DNA of 64,000 nt. Source: Actinobacteria bacterium UBA6100 (lineage in GTDB: Bacteria; Actinomycetota; Coriobacteriia; Anaerosomatales; Anaerosomataceae). The position numbers and the translations under genes are program-made. The notes beneath the pieces are model-generated. The model saw only the letters and a list, made by a program, of their open reading frames with translations, was not told where the DNA came from and did no database searches. Below are positions 17,602 through 26,441 of this stretch, in pieces; positions within the stretch are counted from its first letter, which is position 1, and every line of letters begins with the position of its first letter. The stretch is taken from the NCBI GenBank assembly GCA_002423585.1, contig DIWS01000017.1, positions 694 to 64,693 on the forward strand. Direction: 5' to 3'.

Positions 17602-18261
17602 CTACTTCCGGCGGCTGTCGAGCTCGGCAGCGAGATCCTCCAGCGTGAGGCCCTCGCGGGTCATCACCACGAGCAGGTGGTAGACGAGGTCGCCGATCTC
17701 GTAACGCAGGTGTTCGTTGTCGTGATCCTTCGCGGCCATGATGACCTCGCCGGACTCCTCGGCGATCTTCTTGAGCAGCGAGTCCTCGGGACCGCTCAAC
17801 AACTTCGCCGTGTAGCTGCCCTCGGGCAACTCGGCCTTGCGCTGCTGCAGGAGCGCGAATAGTCCATCGAGCACGCTGCCGAGCGACGGGGCGGACCTCT
17901 CCGCGACCGGGCGCTCCGACCCGTCCAGCACCCGGTAGAAGCAGCTGTGCTCCCCGGTGTGGCACGCGCCCGGTCCCACCTGATCCACCGTGACGAGCAG
18001 ACAGTCGGCGTCACAGTCGTAGCGGACCTCACGTACGTGCTGCACGTGACCTGAACTCTCGCCCTTCTGCCAGTACTTCTGGCGTGAACGGCTCCAGAAC
18101 CATGTGTAGCCGGTCTCGACCGTCTTGGCGAGCGACTCGGCGTTCATGTAGGCGACCATCAGCACCTCACCGGTGCCCTCCTGCTGCACGACCGCCGGGA
18201 TCAGTCCCGTCTCGTCGTACTTGAGATCACCGATGCCGAGCGCGTCACGTTCTCTATCCAC
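17602..18261 (-). CDS. hisIE: Phosphoribosyl-AMP cyclohydrolase / phosphoribosyl-ATP pyrophosphatase fusion
   Basis: A 219-residue bifunctional histidine enzyme catalysing steps 2 and 3. The HisI domain (about 1-125) shows VLMVAYMN, TWFWSRSRQKYWQKGE-type substrate loop, DCDADCLL and HTGEHSCFYR zinc/metal ligands. The HisE domain (about 130-219) shows KKIAEESGEVIMAAKD, the MazG-like helix pair. It starts at GTG 18261, preceded by GGAGG at five bases; the longer frame to 18468 runs into the membrane-protein gene and has no family similarity. It is the last recognisable his gene of the operon. Confidence 0.96.
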   Translation of the reverse strand: MDRERDALGIGDLKYDETGLIPAVVQQEGTGEVLMVAYMNAESLAKTVETGYTWFWSRSRQKYWQKGESSGHVQHVREVRYDCDADCLLVTVDQVGPGACHTGEHSCFYRVLDGSERPVAERSAPSLGSVLDGLFALLQQRKAELPEGSYTAKLLSGPEDSLLKKIAEESGEVIMAAKDHDNEHLRYEIGDLVYHLLVVMTREGLTLEDLAAELDSRRK

Positions 18262-18331
18262 GAGTACCTCCGGAGTGGGCTTATACGCATTGTAGCGGGC
18301 GTCGCACCCGCGGACGACCGGCGTCAGCGGC

Positions 18332-18805
18332 TCACGCGGGGGCGCCACCCTCGCCGATGCCGTCCCGCGGCACGCCATCGGCCCGTACCCGGCGATTGTC
18401 GAGCGCCGTCCAACCGAAAGCCATGCCGAGCGCCCATGGCACGGCGAGCGCGAAGGCCGCGCTTGCAAGCGCGGCGGTCAGGCCAAGGTAGGCTCCCTGC
18501 TCGTCGGCAGGCAGCACGAGCGCCATCGAGACGTGGAAGGCCACGACCGCCACCGCGCCGACCACCGCGCCGGTCCACAACCGCCGGGAGCGCATCACCG
18601 TTGCCGCCACTCCCAGCGGGAAAAGGAACCACCAGGCGAGCGTGAGGATCCGTCCGTCGATGGGCGTGATGAACGAGTTGTTCGCCAGAGGCGCCATCGC
18701 GGCGAGGGCCACGATCAGCACGAGCGGCGCGGTCCCGATCAAGAGCGACGTGACCACACGCCCCGGGGTCGTCGGCCTTCTCCTACCGGTACTCTGGCTG
18801 GACAT
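18332..18805 (-). CDS. Small four-helix membrane protein
   Basis: A 157-residue protein of unknown function with four predicted membrane segments: VTSLLIGTAPLVLIVALAAM, ILTLAWWFLFPLGVAATVM, GAVVGAVAVVAFHVSMALVL and LTAALASAAFALAVPWALGMA. It has a basic N terminus and a soluble C terminus. No charged motif suggests a transporter or enzyme. It overlaps the upstream flavoprotein gene by 23 bases, so it is co-transcribed within the his operon, though nothing ties it to histidine synthesis. Confidence 0.7.
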   Translation of the reverse strand: MSSQSTGRRRPTTPGRVVTSLLIGTAPLVLIVALAAMAPLANNSFITPIDGRILTLAWWFLFPLGVAATVMRSRRLWTGAVVGAVAVVAFHVSMALVLPADEQGAYLGLTAALASAAFALAVPWALGMAFGWTALDNRRVRADGVPRDGIGEGGAPA

Positions 18806-19256
18806 GATGCCACTTCCCGTCCATCGATCCGATCTCGACCTCCATCACGCTTGTGATGTCCAGCTTCGCATCTGGTATACCCGCTCCCGTGCTGCCGTAG
18901 TGCCGCATGATCACGTCGAGCCCACGACGCTTGTCGGCCGGATCCTCGAGCAGTCGCGGGGTTCCGTAACCGATCACGCTGCGAAAGCGCGAGGTGAACC
19001 CGCACGGCTTCTCAGCGCGCACGATCTCGCCCTCGTCGACCTCGAAGCACATGCGCACACCCGCCGCTGCCGCGGCTATGCGCCGCCCGTCACGCGCGCC
19101 GTGCACGTAGATGCGATCGCCCTCGTAGCCGAAGTTCACCGGCACCACATACGGGCCATCGGCATCGGAGAAGCCGAGGCGCAGCACCTCGGCACGACGC
19201 AGGAGCGCCTCGCACTCATCGGCGGGCATGCGGTGGTCTTCACGTCGCATACGCAT
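18783..19256 (-). CDS. Pyridoxamine 5'-phosphate oxidase-like FMN-binding protein
   Basis: A 157-residue split-barrel flavoprotein of the NimA/PPOX-related family. Typical elements are a HRMPADECEALLRRAEVLRLGFSD N terminus, PYVVPVNFGYEGDRIYVHGARDGRR (FMN-phosphate region) and VCFEVDEG-type strand (here MCFEVDEGEIV). Family members bind FMN or F420 and reduce small molecules; NimA reduces nitroimidazoles. It lies four bases downstream of hisF in the his operon, and a link to histidine is not evident. Confidence 0.82.
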   Translation of the reverse strand: MRMRREDHRMPADECEALLRRAEVLRLGFSDADGPYVVPVNFGYEGDRIYVHGARDGRRIAAAAAGVRMCFEVDEGEIVRAEKPCGFTSRFRSVIGYGTPRLLEDPADKRRGLDVIMRHYGSTGAGIPDAKLDITSVMEVEIGSMDGKWHHVQPEYR

Positions 19257-19259
19257 CCC

Positions 19260-20027
19260 CTAGAGCCGCACCGGCACGCCGGCGGAGGCCATCGCCTCTT
19301 TCACCTGCCGGATCGAGAACTCGCCGAAGTGGAAGACGCTCGCCGCGAGCACGGCGTCAGCGTCCGCCTCCACCACGACCTCGGCAAAATGGTCGAGCTC
19401 ACCCGCGCCGCCGCTTGCGATCACCGGGACGTTCACCGCGCGCGTGACGGCGCGCGTGAGGTCGATGTCGAAGCCGTTCTTGGTGCCGTCACAGTCCATG
19501 CTGGTGAGCAGCACCTCACCGGCTCCCAGGCGCTCCGCCTCGGCGGCCCATGCCACCGCGTCCAGCCCGGTGTTCGTACGGCCGCCCGCGACGAAGACCT
19601 CCCACCGTGCGGGCGAGCTACCCGGAACGCGCCGAGCGTCGATGGCGATCACGATGCACTGCGAACCGTAGATGCGCGCCGTCTCGTTGATGAGACCGGG
19701 CGATGCCACCGCTGCGGAGTTCATCGAGATCTTGTCGGCGCCCGCGGCGAGCATCGCGCGGATATCGGCCGACGAACGCATCCCGCCACCCACCGTGTAC
19801 GGGATGAACACCTCTTCGGCGGTGCGCGTCGCCACGTCGAGCATCGACGGCCGCTCCTCATGCGTGGCCGTGATGTCGAGGAAGACGAGCTCGTCGGCGC
19901 CCTCGCGGTCGTAGACGGCGGCAAGCTCCACCGGGTCGCCCGCATCGACCAGGTTCACGAAGTTCACGCCTTTGACGACGCGCCCCTCGTGGACGTCGAG
20001 GCAGGGGATCACGCGCTTGGTGAGCAT
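19260..20027 (-). CDS. hisF: Imidazole glycerol phosphate synthase cyclase subunit
   Basis: A 255-residue TIM barrel that takes ammonia from HisH and converts PRFAR to imidazole glycerol phosphate and AICAR. The catalytic Asp11 lies in RVIPCLDVHEGRVVKGVNF and the second aspartate in IVIAIDARR. Phosphate sites are TVGGGMR and ASGGAG. It sits seven bases after hisA, in the same operon. Confidence 0.97.
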   Translation of the reverse strand: MLTKRVIPCLDVHEGRVVKGVNFVNLVDAGDPVELAAVYDREGADELVFLDITATHEERPSMLDVATRTAEEVFIPYTVGGGMRSSADIRAMLAAGADKISMNSAAVASPGLINETARIYGSQCIVIAIDARRVPGSSPARWEVFVAGGRTNTGLDAVAWAAEAERLGAGEVLLTSMDCDGTKNGFDIDLTRAVTRAVNVPVIASGGAGELDHFAEVVVEADADAVLAASVFHFGEFSIRQVKEAMASAGVPVRL

Positions 20028-20034
20028 CCGGGCG

Positions 20035-20760
20035 TCAGATCCCTTCGGCGCGCGCCGCGCGCAGCGCTTCCATCAACGTGAACGAGCCCTCGTACAGCGC
20101 GCGGCCGACGATGACACCCTCGATCTGCGGTCCGAGGAGTGCGAGCTCGCGTATGTCGGTGAGAGCGCTCACACCGCCCGAGGCGATGATGGGGAGCGAG
20201 ACGTGCGTGGTGAGCGCCCGGTACGCGCCGTAGTTGAGGCCGGTCTGCATGCCGTCACGACCGATGTCAGTGTACGCAACGCGCTTGACTCCGAGACCCT
20301 GGAGCGCGAGCACCAGCTCGACCGCCGTGCGGTCCGTGCCCTCGGCCCAGCCCTCGATCGCGACCTTCCCCTCCCGCGCATCCACCGCTGCGACGATGTC
20401 CGGGTAGATCCGGCACGCCTCCCGCACGAGCTCGGGCTCCTTCACGATCGCGGTGCCGAGCACCACACGCTTCACACCGGCCGCGAACATGCGATCGATG
20501 GTGTTCATGTTGCGGATACCGCCACCGGTCTGCACGTTCACGCCGAGGCTCGCGATGTCCTGCACGATCCGGATGTTCTTCGGATCTCCCAGGACCGCAC
20601 CGTCAAGGTCGACCACATGGATCCAGTCGGCCCCGGCGCGCATGAATCGCTCCGCCTGGTCGACCGGGTCCTCGTTGTACACGGTGACCGCATCGAGCCG
20701 GCCCTGCCGCAGACGGACGGCCTTGCCGTCCAGGATGTCGATTGCCGGAAAGACGATCAT
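20035..20760 (-). CDS. hisA: ProFAR isomerase
   Basis: A 241-residue half-barrel-duplicated TIM barrel isomerising ProFAR to PRFAR. It has the catalytic aspartates in FPAIDILDGKAVRL (about residue 8) and VAAVDAREGKV (about 127), and the GGGIRN and ASGGVS phosphate loops. Some actinobacterial HisA proteins (PriA) also replace TrpF. Here a separate trpF exists in the trp operon, so a dedicated HisA role is expected. It overlaps the hisH stop by four bases. Confidence 0.95.
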   Translation of the reverse strand: MIVFPAIDILDGKAVRLRQGRLDAVTVYNEDPVDQAERFMRAGADWIHVVDLDGAVLGDPKNIRIVQDIASLGVNVQTGGGIRNMNTIDRMFAAGVKRVVLGTAIVKEPELVREACRIYPDIVAAVDAREGKVAIEGWAEGTDRTAVELVLALQGLGVKRVAYTDIGRDGMQTGLNYGAYRALTTHVSLPIIASGGVSALTDIRELALLGPQIEGVIVGRALYEGSFTLMEALRAARAEGI

Positions 20761-21380
20761 CCCCGCCTCCTCGCCACGATCGCACCGAAATTGCCCAGAA
20801 GCGCCAGCCCCGCCGAAGACGACTTCTCCGGGTGGAACTGGACGGCATACACGTCGGCCCTCGCCACCGCCGCGGCGAACGCCACCCCGTGGCTCGCGAC
20901 ACCGATCACGCAGTCCGGATCGGCCGGCCGCAGGTGGTACGAGTGCACGAAGTAGAACGCCGTGTCCTCCGGAATCCCGGAGAACAACTCATTGTCCCTC
21001 GGATAGGCCACGGTGTTCCAGCCGATATGCGGCACTTTCACGCCACCGGGCAGCCGCTCGCACGTTCCGCCGAGCACACCGAGCCCTTCCCACTCGCCAT
21101 CCTCAAGACCCACATCGGCGAGCAGTTGCATGCCGAGGCATATGCCGAGGAACGGCGCGCCGCCTGCGATGCGCTCGAGGATCACGTCGCGAAGACCGGC
21201 ATCTTTGAGATGTGCCGCTGCGTCGCGGAAGGCGCCCACCCCCGGGAGCACGATGCCGTCGGCCGATGCCACCTCGGCGGCCTCGGCGGTGACCACGACA
21301 CCGGCCACGCCCGCGTGCTCGAAGCCCTTCTGCACGCTGCGAAGATTGCCCATGCCGTAGTCGACGATCGCGATGGTCAC
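20757..21380 (-). CDS. hisH: Imidazole glycerol phosphate synthase glutaminase subunit
   Basis: A 207-residue class I glutamine amidotransferase with the nucleophile in FLGICLGMQLL (about C84) and the His/Glu pair in VQFHPEKS. It supplies ammonia to HisF. It starts at GTG 21380, overlapping the hisB stop as GTGA. The N terminus MTIAIVDYGMGNLRSV is the family signature. Confidence 0.97.
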   Translation of the reverse strand: MTIAIVDYGMGNLRSVQKGFEHAGVAGVVVTAEAAEVASADGIVLPGVGAFRDAAAHLKDAGLRDVILERIAGGAPFLGICLGMQLLADVGLEDGEWEGLGVLGGTCERLPGGVKVPHIGWNTVAYPRDNELFSGIPEDTAFYFVHSYHLRPADPDCVIGVASHGVAFAAAVARADVYAVQFHPEKSSSAGLALLGNFGAIVARRRG

Positions 21381-21964
21381 AGCGAGCCTTTCGTTGACGG
21401 CACGCCGGTCACACGCGGGTCGATCTCCACAGCTTCGGCGAGAGAGCGCCCGACCGCCTTGAAGACGGCCTCGATGATGTGGTGCGCGTTCTCGCCCGCG
21501 AACGCCATCACGTGGATGGTGACCCCGGCGTTGGCAGCGAGCGCGATCATGAACTCCTTGGCGAGCGTGGTGTCGAACGTGCCGATCACCTCGATCGGCG
21601 TGTCCACGGCGTAGTGCAGCTGCCCGCGGCCCGATACGTCCACGGCCGCCAACACGAGCGCCTCATCCATCGGCACGAACACCGAGCCGAAGCGGTGGAT
21701 GCCGCGCTTGTCGCCGAGCGCGCGAGCGAATGCCGCCCCGAGACAGATGCCCACGTCTTCCACCGTGTGGTGCGCGTCGACCGCCACATCGCCGGTGGCG
21801 TCCACTTCGAGGTCGAACAGCCCGTGTCTGCCGAACGCCTCGAGCATGTGGTCGAAGAACGGCACGCCGGTGGCGACGCTTGTCGTGCCCTCGCCGTCGA
21901 GCTCGAGCGTGAGCACGATCTCGGTCTCCGAGGTGGCCCGCTCGATGGTGGCCCGCCGTGTCAT
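21377..21964 (-). CDS. hisB: Imidazoleglycerol-phosphate dehydratase
   Basis: A 195-residue monofunctional dehydratase, without the phosphatase domain found in enterobacterial HisB. Metal-binding histidine clusters are visible as FFDHMLEAFGRHG, DAHHTVEDVGI and ENAHHIIEAVFKA. No histidinol phosphatase gene is present in the operon, so that step must be encoded elsewhere. It begins one base after the hisC stop. Confidence 0.97.
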   Translation of the reverse strand: MTRRATIERATSETEIVLTLELDGEGTTSVATGVPFFDHMLEAFGRHGLFDLEVDATGDVAVDAHHTVEDVGICLGAAFARALGDKRGIHRFGSVFVPMDEALVLAAVDVSGRGQLHYAVDTPIEVIGTFDTTLAKEFMIALAANAGVTIHVMAFAGENAHHIIEAVFKAVGRSLAEAVEIDPRVTGVPSTKGSL

Positions 21965-21965
21965 C

Positions 21966-23102
21966 TCACTCCCCGATCTTCCCGATGCGTCCGGTCGGCG
22001 TGGCAGTCATGCCGAAGTGGTTGGCCGCCCGCTTACTCACCATGATCTCCTCCATCGCGGACAGGAAGCGCTCGTTCTCGTCCTCGGATCCGACCGTGAC
22101 GCGAAGGCAGTCCTCAAGCCCCGGTGTGCGCGAAAAGTCTCGGATCAGCACCGAGTGGTCGTGCAGCAGGTCGCGCCAGACCGCCGGGGCCTGCTCCACC
22201 CGGAAGAGCACGAAGTTGGCCTCCGTGGGGAAGACCTCCACGCCATCGATGGCGGCAAGACCGTGCAGCAGCCGATCGCGGTTGCGCATCGTCTCGCGCA
22301 CGCCGCCCTCGAAGACCACGCGTTCGCGGAACGTGAGCGCGGCAGCCACCTGGGTGAAGCGGTTGACCGAGTACGGCTGGCGCACCTTCGTGAGTTCGCG
22401 GATGACGTCCTCGTGGGCCAGGAGGTACCCCGCCCTCAGACCCGCGAGGGAGAACGCCTTGGAGAACGTCCGCAGGATCGCGAGGTTGGGATGGCGCTCC
22501 ATGTGCGGGCGCATCGTCTGTCGGCTGAACTCGAAGTATGCCTCGTCCACAAGCACGAGCGCATCGGTGGCGTTGAGCACGTCGATGAGCAACGCCTCCG
22601 GCGCCATCGTGCCCGTCGGGTTGTTCGGGCTCGAGACGACGATGATGTCCGGGTCCTGGACGGCTATCGCGGCCAGCAATGCATCGCCATCGATCTCGAA
22701 GTCGGCGCCGCGGGGCACCTCGACCACGCGCGTTCCCGTCATGCGCGCGTCGATCCCGTACATGGCAAAGGTGGGCGGCAGGTCGACGAGCGTCCTGTCC
22801 GGACCGCCCCAGGCGAGCACCACGTCCAGGATGATCTCATCCCCGCCGTTGCCCACGAGCACGTTGCCCGGCTCCAGGCCGTTGGCCTCGGCGATGAGCG
22901 TGCGTACATGCGTGCACATGGGGTCGGGGTACCGGTTGAAGTCGATGTCGTTGCGCACGCGATCTGCGAGCTTGTCCAGGATCTCGCCGGGGAGGTTGTG
23001 CGGGTTCTCGTTGGCGGACAGCCGCACCTCGGCGCGGACATCCTTCGCGTCGTAGGGCGCGATGTCCTCGAGTTCCGGTCGTGCCGGACGCAGTCGCTTC
23101 AC
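21966..23102 (-). CDS. hisC: Histidinol-phosphate aminotransferase
   Basis: A 378-residue class I/II PLP aminotransferase converting imidazole-acetol phosphate to histidinol phosphate with glutamate. Features are LSANENPHNLP near the N terminus, the SSPNNPTGT substrate segment, VLVDEAYFEF and the PLP lysine in TFSKAFSLAGLRAGY. It starts at GTG 23102, overlapping the hisD stop by four bases. Confidence 0.96.
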   Translation of the reverse strand: MKRLRPARPELEDIAPYDAKDVRAEVRLSANENPHNLPGEILDKLADRVRNDIDFNRYPDPMCTHVRTLIAEANGLEPGNVLVGNGGDEIILDVVLAWGGPDRTLVDLPPTFAMYGIDARMTGTRVVEVPRGADFEIDGDALLAAIAVQDPDIIVVSSPNNPTGTMAPEALLIDVLNATDALVLVDEAYFEFSRQTMRPHMERHPNLAILRTFSKAFSLAGLRAGYLLAHEDVIRELTKVRQPYSVNRFTQVAAALTFRERVVFEGGVRETMRNRDRLLHGLAAIDGVEVFPTEANFVLFRVEQAPAVWRDLLHDHSVLIRDFSRTPGLEDCLRVTVGSEDENERFLSAMEEIMVSKRAANHFGMTATPTGRIGKIGE

Positions 23103-24412
23103 TCCGGCTCACCGTCCATGCCGAACGCGGCCGCCAGGCGCAGCGCCACCGCCCGCGCGTGCGCGTCCAGCCCTTCGGCCTCGGCGATCGTGATGACGTT
23201 GGCGCCGTCGGCCTCGAGCGCCTCGAGCGAATAGCTCAGCACGGATGACTTCTTCACGAAGTCGTCCACCGAGAGCGGACCACTGAAACGCGCGGTGCCT
23301 CCCGTGGGGAGCACATGGTTCGGTCCGGCGATGTAGTCGCCCACGCTCTCCGGCGTCCAGGGCCCGAGGAAGATGGCGCCCGCGTTCTTGATCGCGCCGA
23401 GCAGCTCGAACGGCTCGGCCATCATCACCTCGAGGTGCTCCGGCGCAATCATGTTCGCCGCATCGAGCGCCACATCCACGTCGGGGCACACGACGATGAC
23501 ACCGTTGTCGGTGAGCGAGCGCTCCACAACCTCGGCACGGGGCGACATGGTGAGCAGCTCGCGCAGCGCGGCCTCCACCATATCGGGCAGTTCCTCATCG
23601 GTGGTCACCAGGTACGTTGCCGCGCGCGGGTCGTGCTCGGCCTGCGCCATGAGATCGATCGCCACGAACGCGGGTTCGGCGGTCTCGTCGGCCAGGATCA
23701 GCACCTCCGAAGGGCCGGCGAGCATGTCGATGCCCACCTCGCCCATCACGAGCTTCTTGGCGGCGGTGACGTACGCGTTGCCCGGGCCGGTGATCTTGTC
23801 CACGCGCGGTATGGTCGCCGTGCCGTATGCGAGGGCCGCGATCGCCTGCGCGCCGCCGACCTTGTAGATCTCCGTGAGGCCCACCTCGGCGGCCGCGGCG
23901 AGCGTGTAGGAGTTCACGCGACCGTCGGCGTCCGGGGGCACGACCATCGCGATCTCGCCCACACCGGCCACGATGGCCGGGATGGCGTTCATGAGCACCG
24001 AGGAGGGATATCGCGCGCGACCGCCGGGCACGTAGATGCCCACGCGCGCGAGCGGCGTGACCTTCTGGCCGAGGAAGACACCGCGCTCGTCGGCGGTGAA
24101 CCAGCTCTGGGTCACCTGGCGCTGGTGGAACTCCTCGATCGAGAACGCCGCATCCGCGATCGCGGCACGGAACTCGTCGCCTACCTCGGCGAGCGCGAGC
24201 TCCATCTCCGCCTCGGTCACCCGCAGGTCTGAAAGCGTCGCGCGGTCGAACTGCGCGGTGTAGTCGTAGAGCGCCTCATCACCGCGCGCCTTCACATCGT
24301 CGATGATGCGCTGCGCCACACCGAGCACTTCGGCGTCGATGCCGCCGGTACGCGGCACATCGGCCGATGTCAGCCGCCGGCCGCGGGCGAGCTCGATCCG
24401 TCGCATCATCAC
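23099..24412 (-). CDS. hisD: Histidinol dehydrogenase
   Basis: A 437-residue zinc-dependent NAD enzyme performing the last two oxidations to histidine. It shows YVPGGRARYPSSVLMNAIPA, KITGPGNAYVTAAK, GPSEVLILAD and the catalytic Glu-His in IAPEHLEVM. The GTG at 24412 overlaps the hisG stop as GTGA behind GGAGG; two ATG codons follow immediately, so the start could be one or two codons later. Confidence 0.97.
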   Translation of the reverse strand: MMMRRIELARGRRLTSADVPRTGGIDAEVLGVAQRIIDDVKARGDEALYDYTAQFDRATLSDLRVTEAEMELALAEVGDEFRAAIADAAFSIEEFHQRQVTQSWFTADERGVFLGQKVTPLARVGIYVPGGRARYPSSVLMNAIPAIVAGVGEIAMVVPPDADGRVNSYTLAAAAEVGLTEIYKVGGAQAIAALAYGTATIPRVDKITGPGNAYVTAAKKLVMGEVGIDMLAGPSEVLILADETAEPAFVAIDLMAQAEHDPRAATYLVTTDEELPDMVEAALRELLTMSPRAEVVERSLTDNGVIVVCPDVDVALDAANMIAPEHLEVMMAEPFELLGAIKNAGAIFLGPWTPESVGDYIAGPNHVLPTGGTARFSGPLSVDDFVKKSSVLSYSLEALEADGANVITIAEAEGLDAHARAVALRLAAAFGMDGEPE

Positions 24413-25089
24413 AGTCGTCCTCCTTCTCGTGCCGCTGCCGAGGCGAGCGCCTCGGCGATGCCGGTCACGCGGTCACTGTCGGTCTTGAGGCTCGCCGGGT
24501 TCGCGACGAAGCGCGCGGTTGAGGAGAGGACCTCCTCCACGATGCGCAGCCGGTTCTCGGCGAGCGTGCGCCCGGTGGCGGTGATATCCACCACCTGATC
24601 GGCAAGGCCGATGAGCGGCGCCAGTTCGATGTTTCCCGAAAGCTTGACGATCTCCACCTGCAGGCCCCGCGACGCGTAGTGCGCCTCGGTGATGCGCGGG
24701 TACTTGGTGGCGACCCTGATCACGCCGAGGTGCCGGTAGATCTCCGCCACGCTGCGCGGCGCGTCTTCGGGCTCGGCCACCACGAAGCGGCATGCGCCGA
24801 AGCCGAGGTCGACCATCTCGACCACATCGAGCGCGGACTCCAGCAGCGTGTCCTTGCCCGCGATGGCGATGTCGACCGCGCCGTATGCGACGTACACCGG
24901 GATGTCCGTGGGCTTGCCGATGATGTACTCGATGTCACCCGCGCGCAGCGTGAGCTGGCGGCCGGGGTCGGCCAGGCCCGTGACGTCGAGCCCGGCGCGC
25001 TCGAGGAGCGCCACCGAATCCGCGTACAGCGAGCCCTTCGGCAACGCCATCCGCAACATGCGATCAGTGCTGCCGCGTCGCGCGATCAT
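24409..25089 (-). CDS. hisG: ATP phosphoribosyltransferase, short form
   Basis: A 226-residue short-form HisG that lacks the C-terminal regulatory ACT-like domain and therefore needs HisZ for activity and feedback control. It joins ATP and PRPP in the first step of histidine synthesis. Motifs: LRMALPKGSLY, YVAYGAVDIAIAGKDTLLE, and the PRPP loop ADQVVDITATGRTLAEN. It overlaps the hisZ stop by four bases, consistent with a 1:1 complex. Confidence 0.97.
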   Translation of the reverse strand: MIARRGSTDRMLRMALPKGSLYADSVALLERAGLDVTGLADPGRQLTLRAGDIEYIIGKPTDIPVYVAYGAVDIAIAGKDTLLESALDVVEMVDLGFGACRFVVAEPEDAPRSVAEIYRHLGVIRVATKYPRITEAHYASRGLQVEIVKLSGNIELAPLIGLADQVVDITATGRTLAENRLRIVEEVLSSTARFVANPASLKTDSDRVTGIAEALASAAAREGGRL

Positions 25090-26357
25090 CGCGCATCACC
25101 CCCGCGGGCGGCCCAGGTGCGCCGTGGCGGCTCGGGCAGCGGATCGCCGAGCACCTCGGCGGGCTCCCCCGTGCGGTCGGCGCGGACGAGCGAACCGCCC
25201 TCCACCAGCAGCGCCTCGGCTGCCGAGCGTGCGTCGGCCTCACGCACGAGCGCAGTGCCCGTGATACCGGGTGCGACCCGCACGCGCCAGCCGGCCTCAC
25301 GCAGGCGCGCCGCCTCCCGGAAGATGCCTTTCGCGTCCTCGCCACCGAGCACCGCATCGAGAGGCTCGATCCGCGGACTGGCCTGCTGCTCGGCAAGAGC
25401 GATCATCACGCGCTCCAGGCCGAGTGCGAACCCGGCCGCCGGAGCGGCGTGGCCGAACGTGGAGAGCACGCCGTCGTAGCGCCCGCCGCCGGCCAGCGCG
25501 AGCCCCAGGCCGGGCGCGTACGCCTCGAGCTGCAGGCCGGTGTAGTAGCCCAGTGACCGCATGATGCCGAAGTCGACCTGAACTCGGCCGGTCTGATCGA
25601 GCGCCTCGAGCGTCGCCCACGTCTCCAGGAGGGCCTCGAGCGCATCGGCACACTCGCACGCAGAGGCCAGGGCACGGGCACGATCGAGCGCCTCACGGCC
25701 GCCACGGATGCGCGGGATCTCGCGAAGCGCGCGAGCGAGCGCCGGGTCAAGATCGGCGCGGCCCGCGAGCCGATCGATCTCGACGAGATTGCGGCCCTGC
25801 GCGGCTGAGATCGCGGCCTCGCGCCACTCGGCAGGTCCGCCCGCGCGGTCGAGCAGAGCGCGCAGGACCTCGGCTGTGCCGATGCCCACCGTGAACGATG
25901 CGAGTCCCGCGGCTTCCAGCGCCGCGATCAGCAGCAGGACGACCTCGGTGTCAGCCGCCGAGCCACGCGCACCCACGAGCTCGATCCCCACCTGCGTGAA
26001 CTCCCGCGCCTGCCCTCGCAACGACGCGTGCTCACGGAACACCGGTGCCGCGTAACGGATGCGGTGCGGTCCGGCCACGTCGGCCAGACGCGATGCCACC
26101 ACGCGTGCGATGGGTACGGTCATCTCCGGGCGCAGCGCAAGCAGCGAACCGTCGAGGTCGAAGAACCGGAACGCCGTCTCATCAAGCGTGCCACCCACAC
26201 CCGCCTCGAGCGTGCGGTACTCCTCGGCGACCGGCGTCTCGACGGGCTCGTAGCCCCATGCCGAGAACGCCGATGCGATGGCAGACGTCACGGCCTCACG
26301 CTCACGGGCCTCATCGAAGAGCACGTCGCGGAAGCCACGGGGTGTCACGGGTTGCAC
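25086..26357 (-). CDS. hisZ: ATP phosphoribosyltransferase regulatory subunit
   Basis: A 423-residue class II aminoacyl-tRNA-synthetase-like protein, paralogous to HisRS but lacking aminoacylation function. It forms an octamer with short HisG and carries histidine feedback. Motif 2-like REFTQVGIELVG and motif 3-like GGGRYDGVLSTFGHAAPAAGFALGLERV are visible. The adjacent short hisG rules for HisZ over hisS. It starts at GTG 26357 with GGAGGTGA seven bases upstream, and is the first gene of the his operon. Confidence 0.94.
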   Translation of the reverse strand: MQPVTPRGFRDVLFDEAREREAVTSAIASAFSAWGYEPVETPVAEEYRTLEAGVGGTLDETAFRFFDLDGSLLALRPEMTVPIARVVASRLADVAGPHRIRYAAPVFREHASLRGQAREFTQVGIELVGARGSAADTEVVLLLIAALEAAGLASFTVGIGTAEVLRALLDRAGGPAEWREAAISAAQGRNLVEIDRLAGRADLDPALARALREIPRIRGGREALDRARALASACECADALEALLETWATLEALDQTGRVQVDFGIMRSLGYYTGLQLEAYAPGLGLALAGGGRYDGVLSTFGHAAPAAGFALGLERVMIALAEQQASPRIEPLDAVLGGEDAKGIFREAARLREAGWRVRVAPGITGTALVREADARSAAEALLVEGGSLVRADRTGEPAEVLGDPLPEPPRRTWAARGGDAR

Positions 26358-26441
26358 GGGCAGGTCACCTCCCGGTGTGTTGCTTTAGTACAGTAGAGTG
26401 ATGCAGAGCCGCAGTATGGCAGCCCGTGCGCGGTGCGTCAA

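Noticed and set aside
25086..26357. Histidyl-tRNA synthetase (hisS)
   Set aside because: Overlap with a short-form hisG and the diverged motifs support the regulatory paralogue HisZ.
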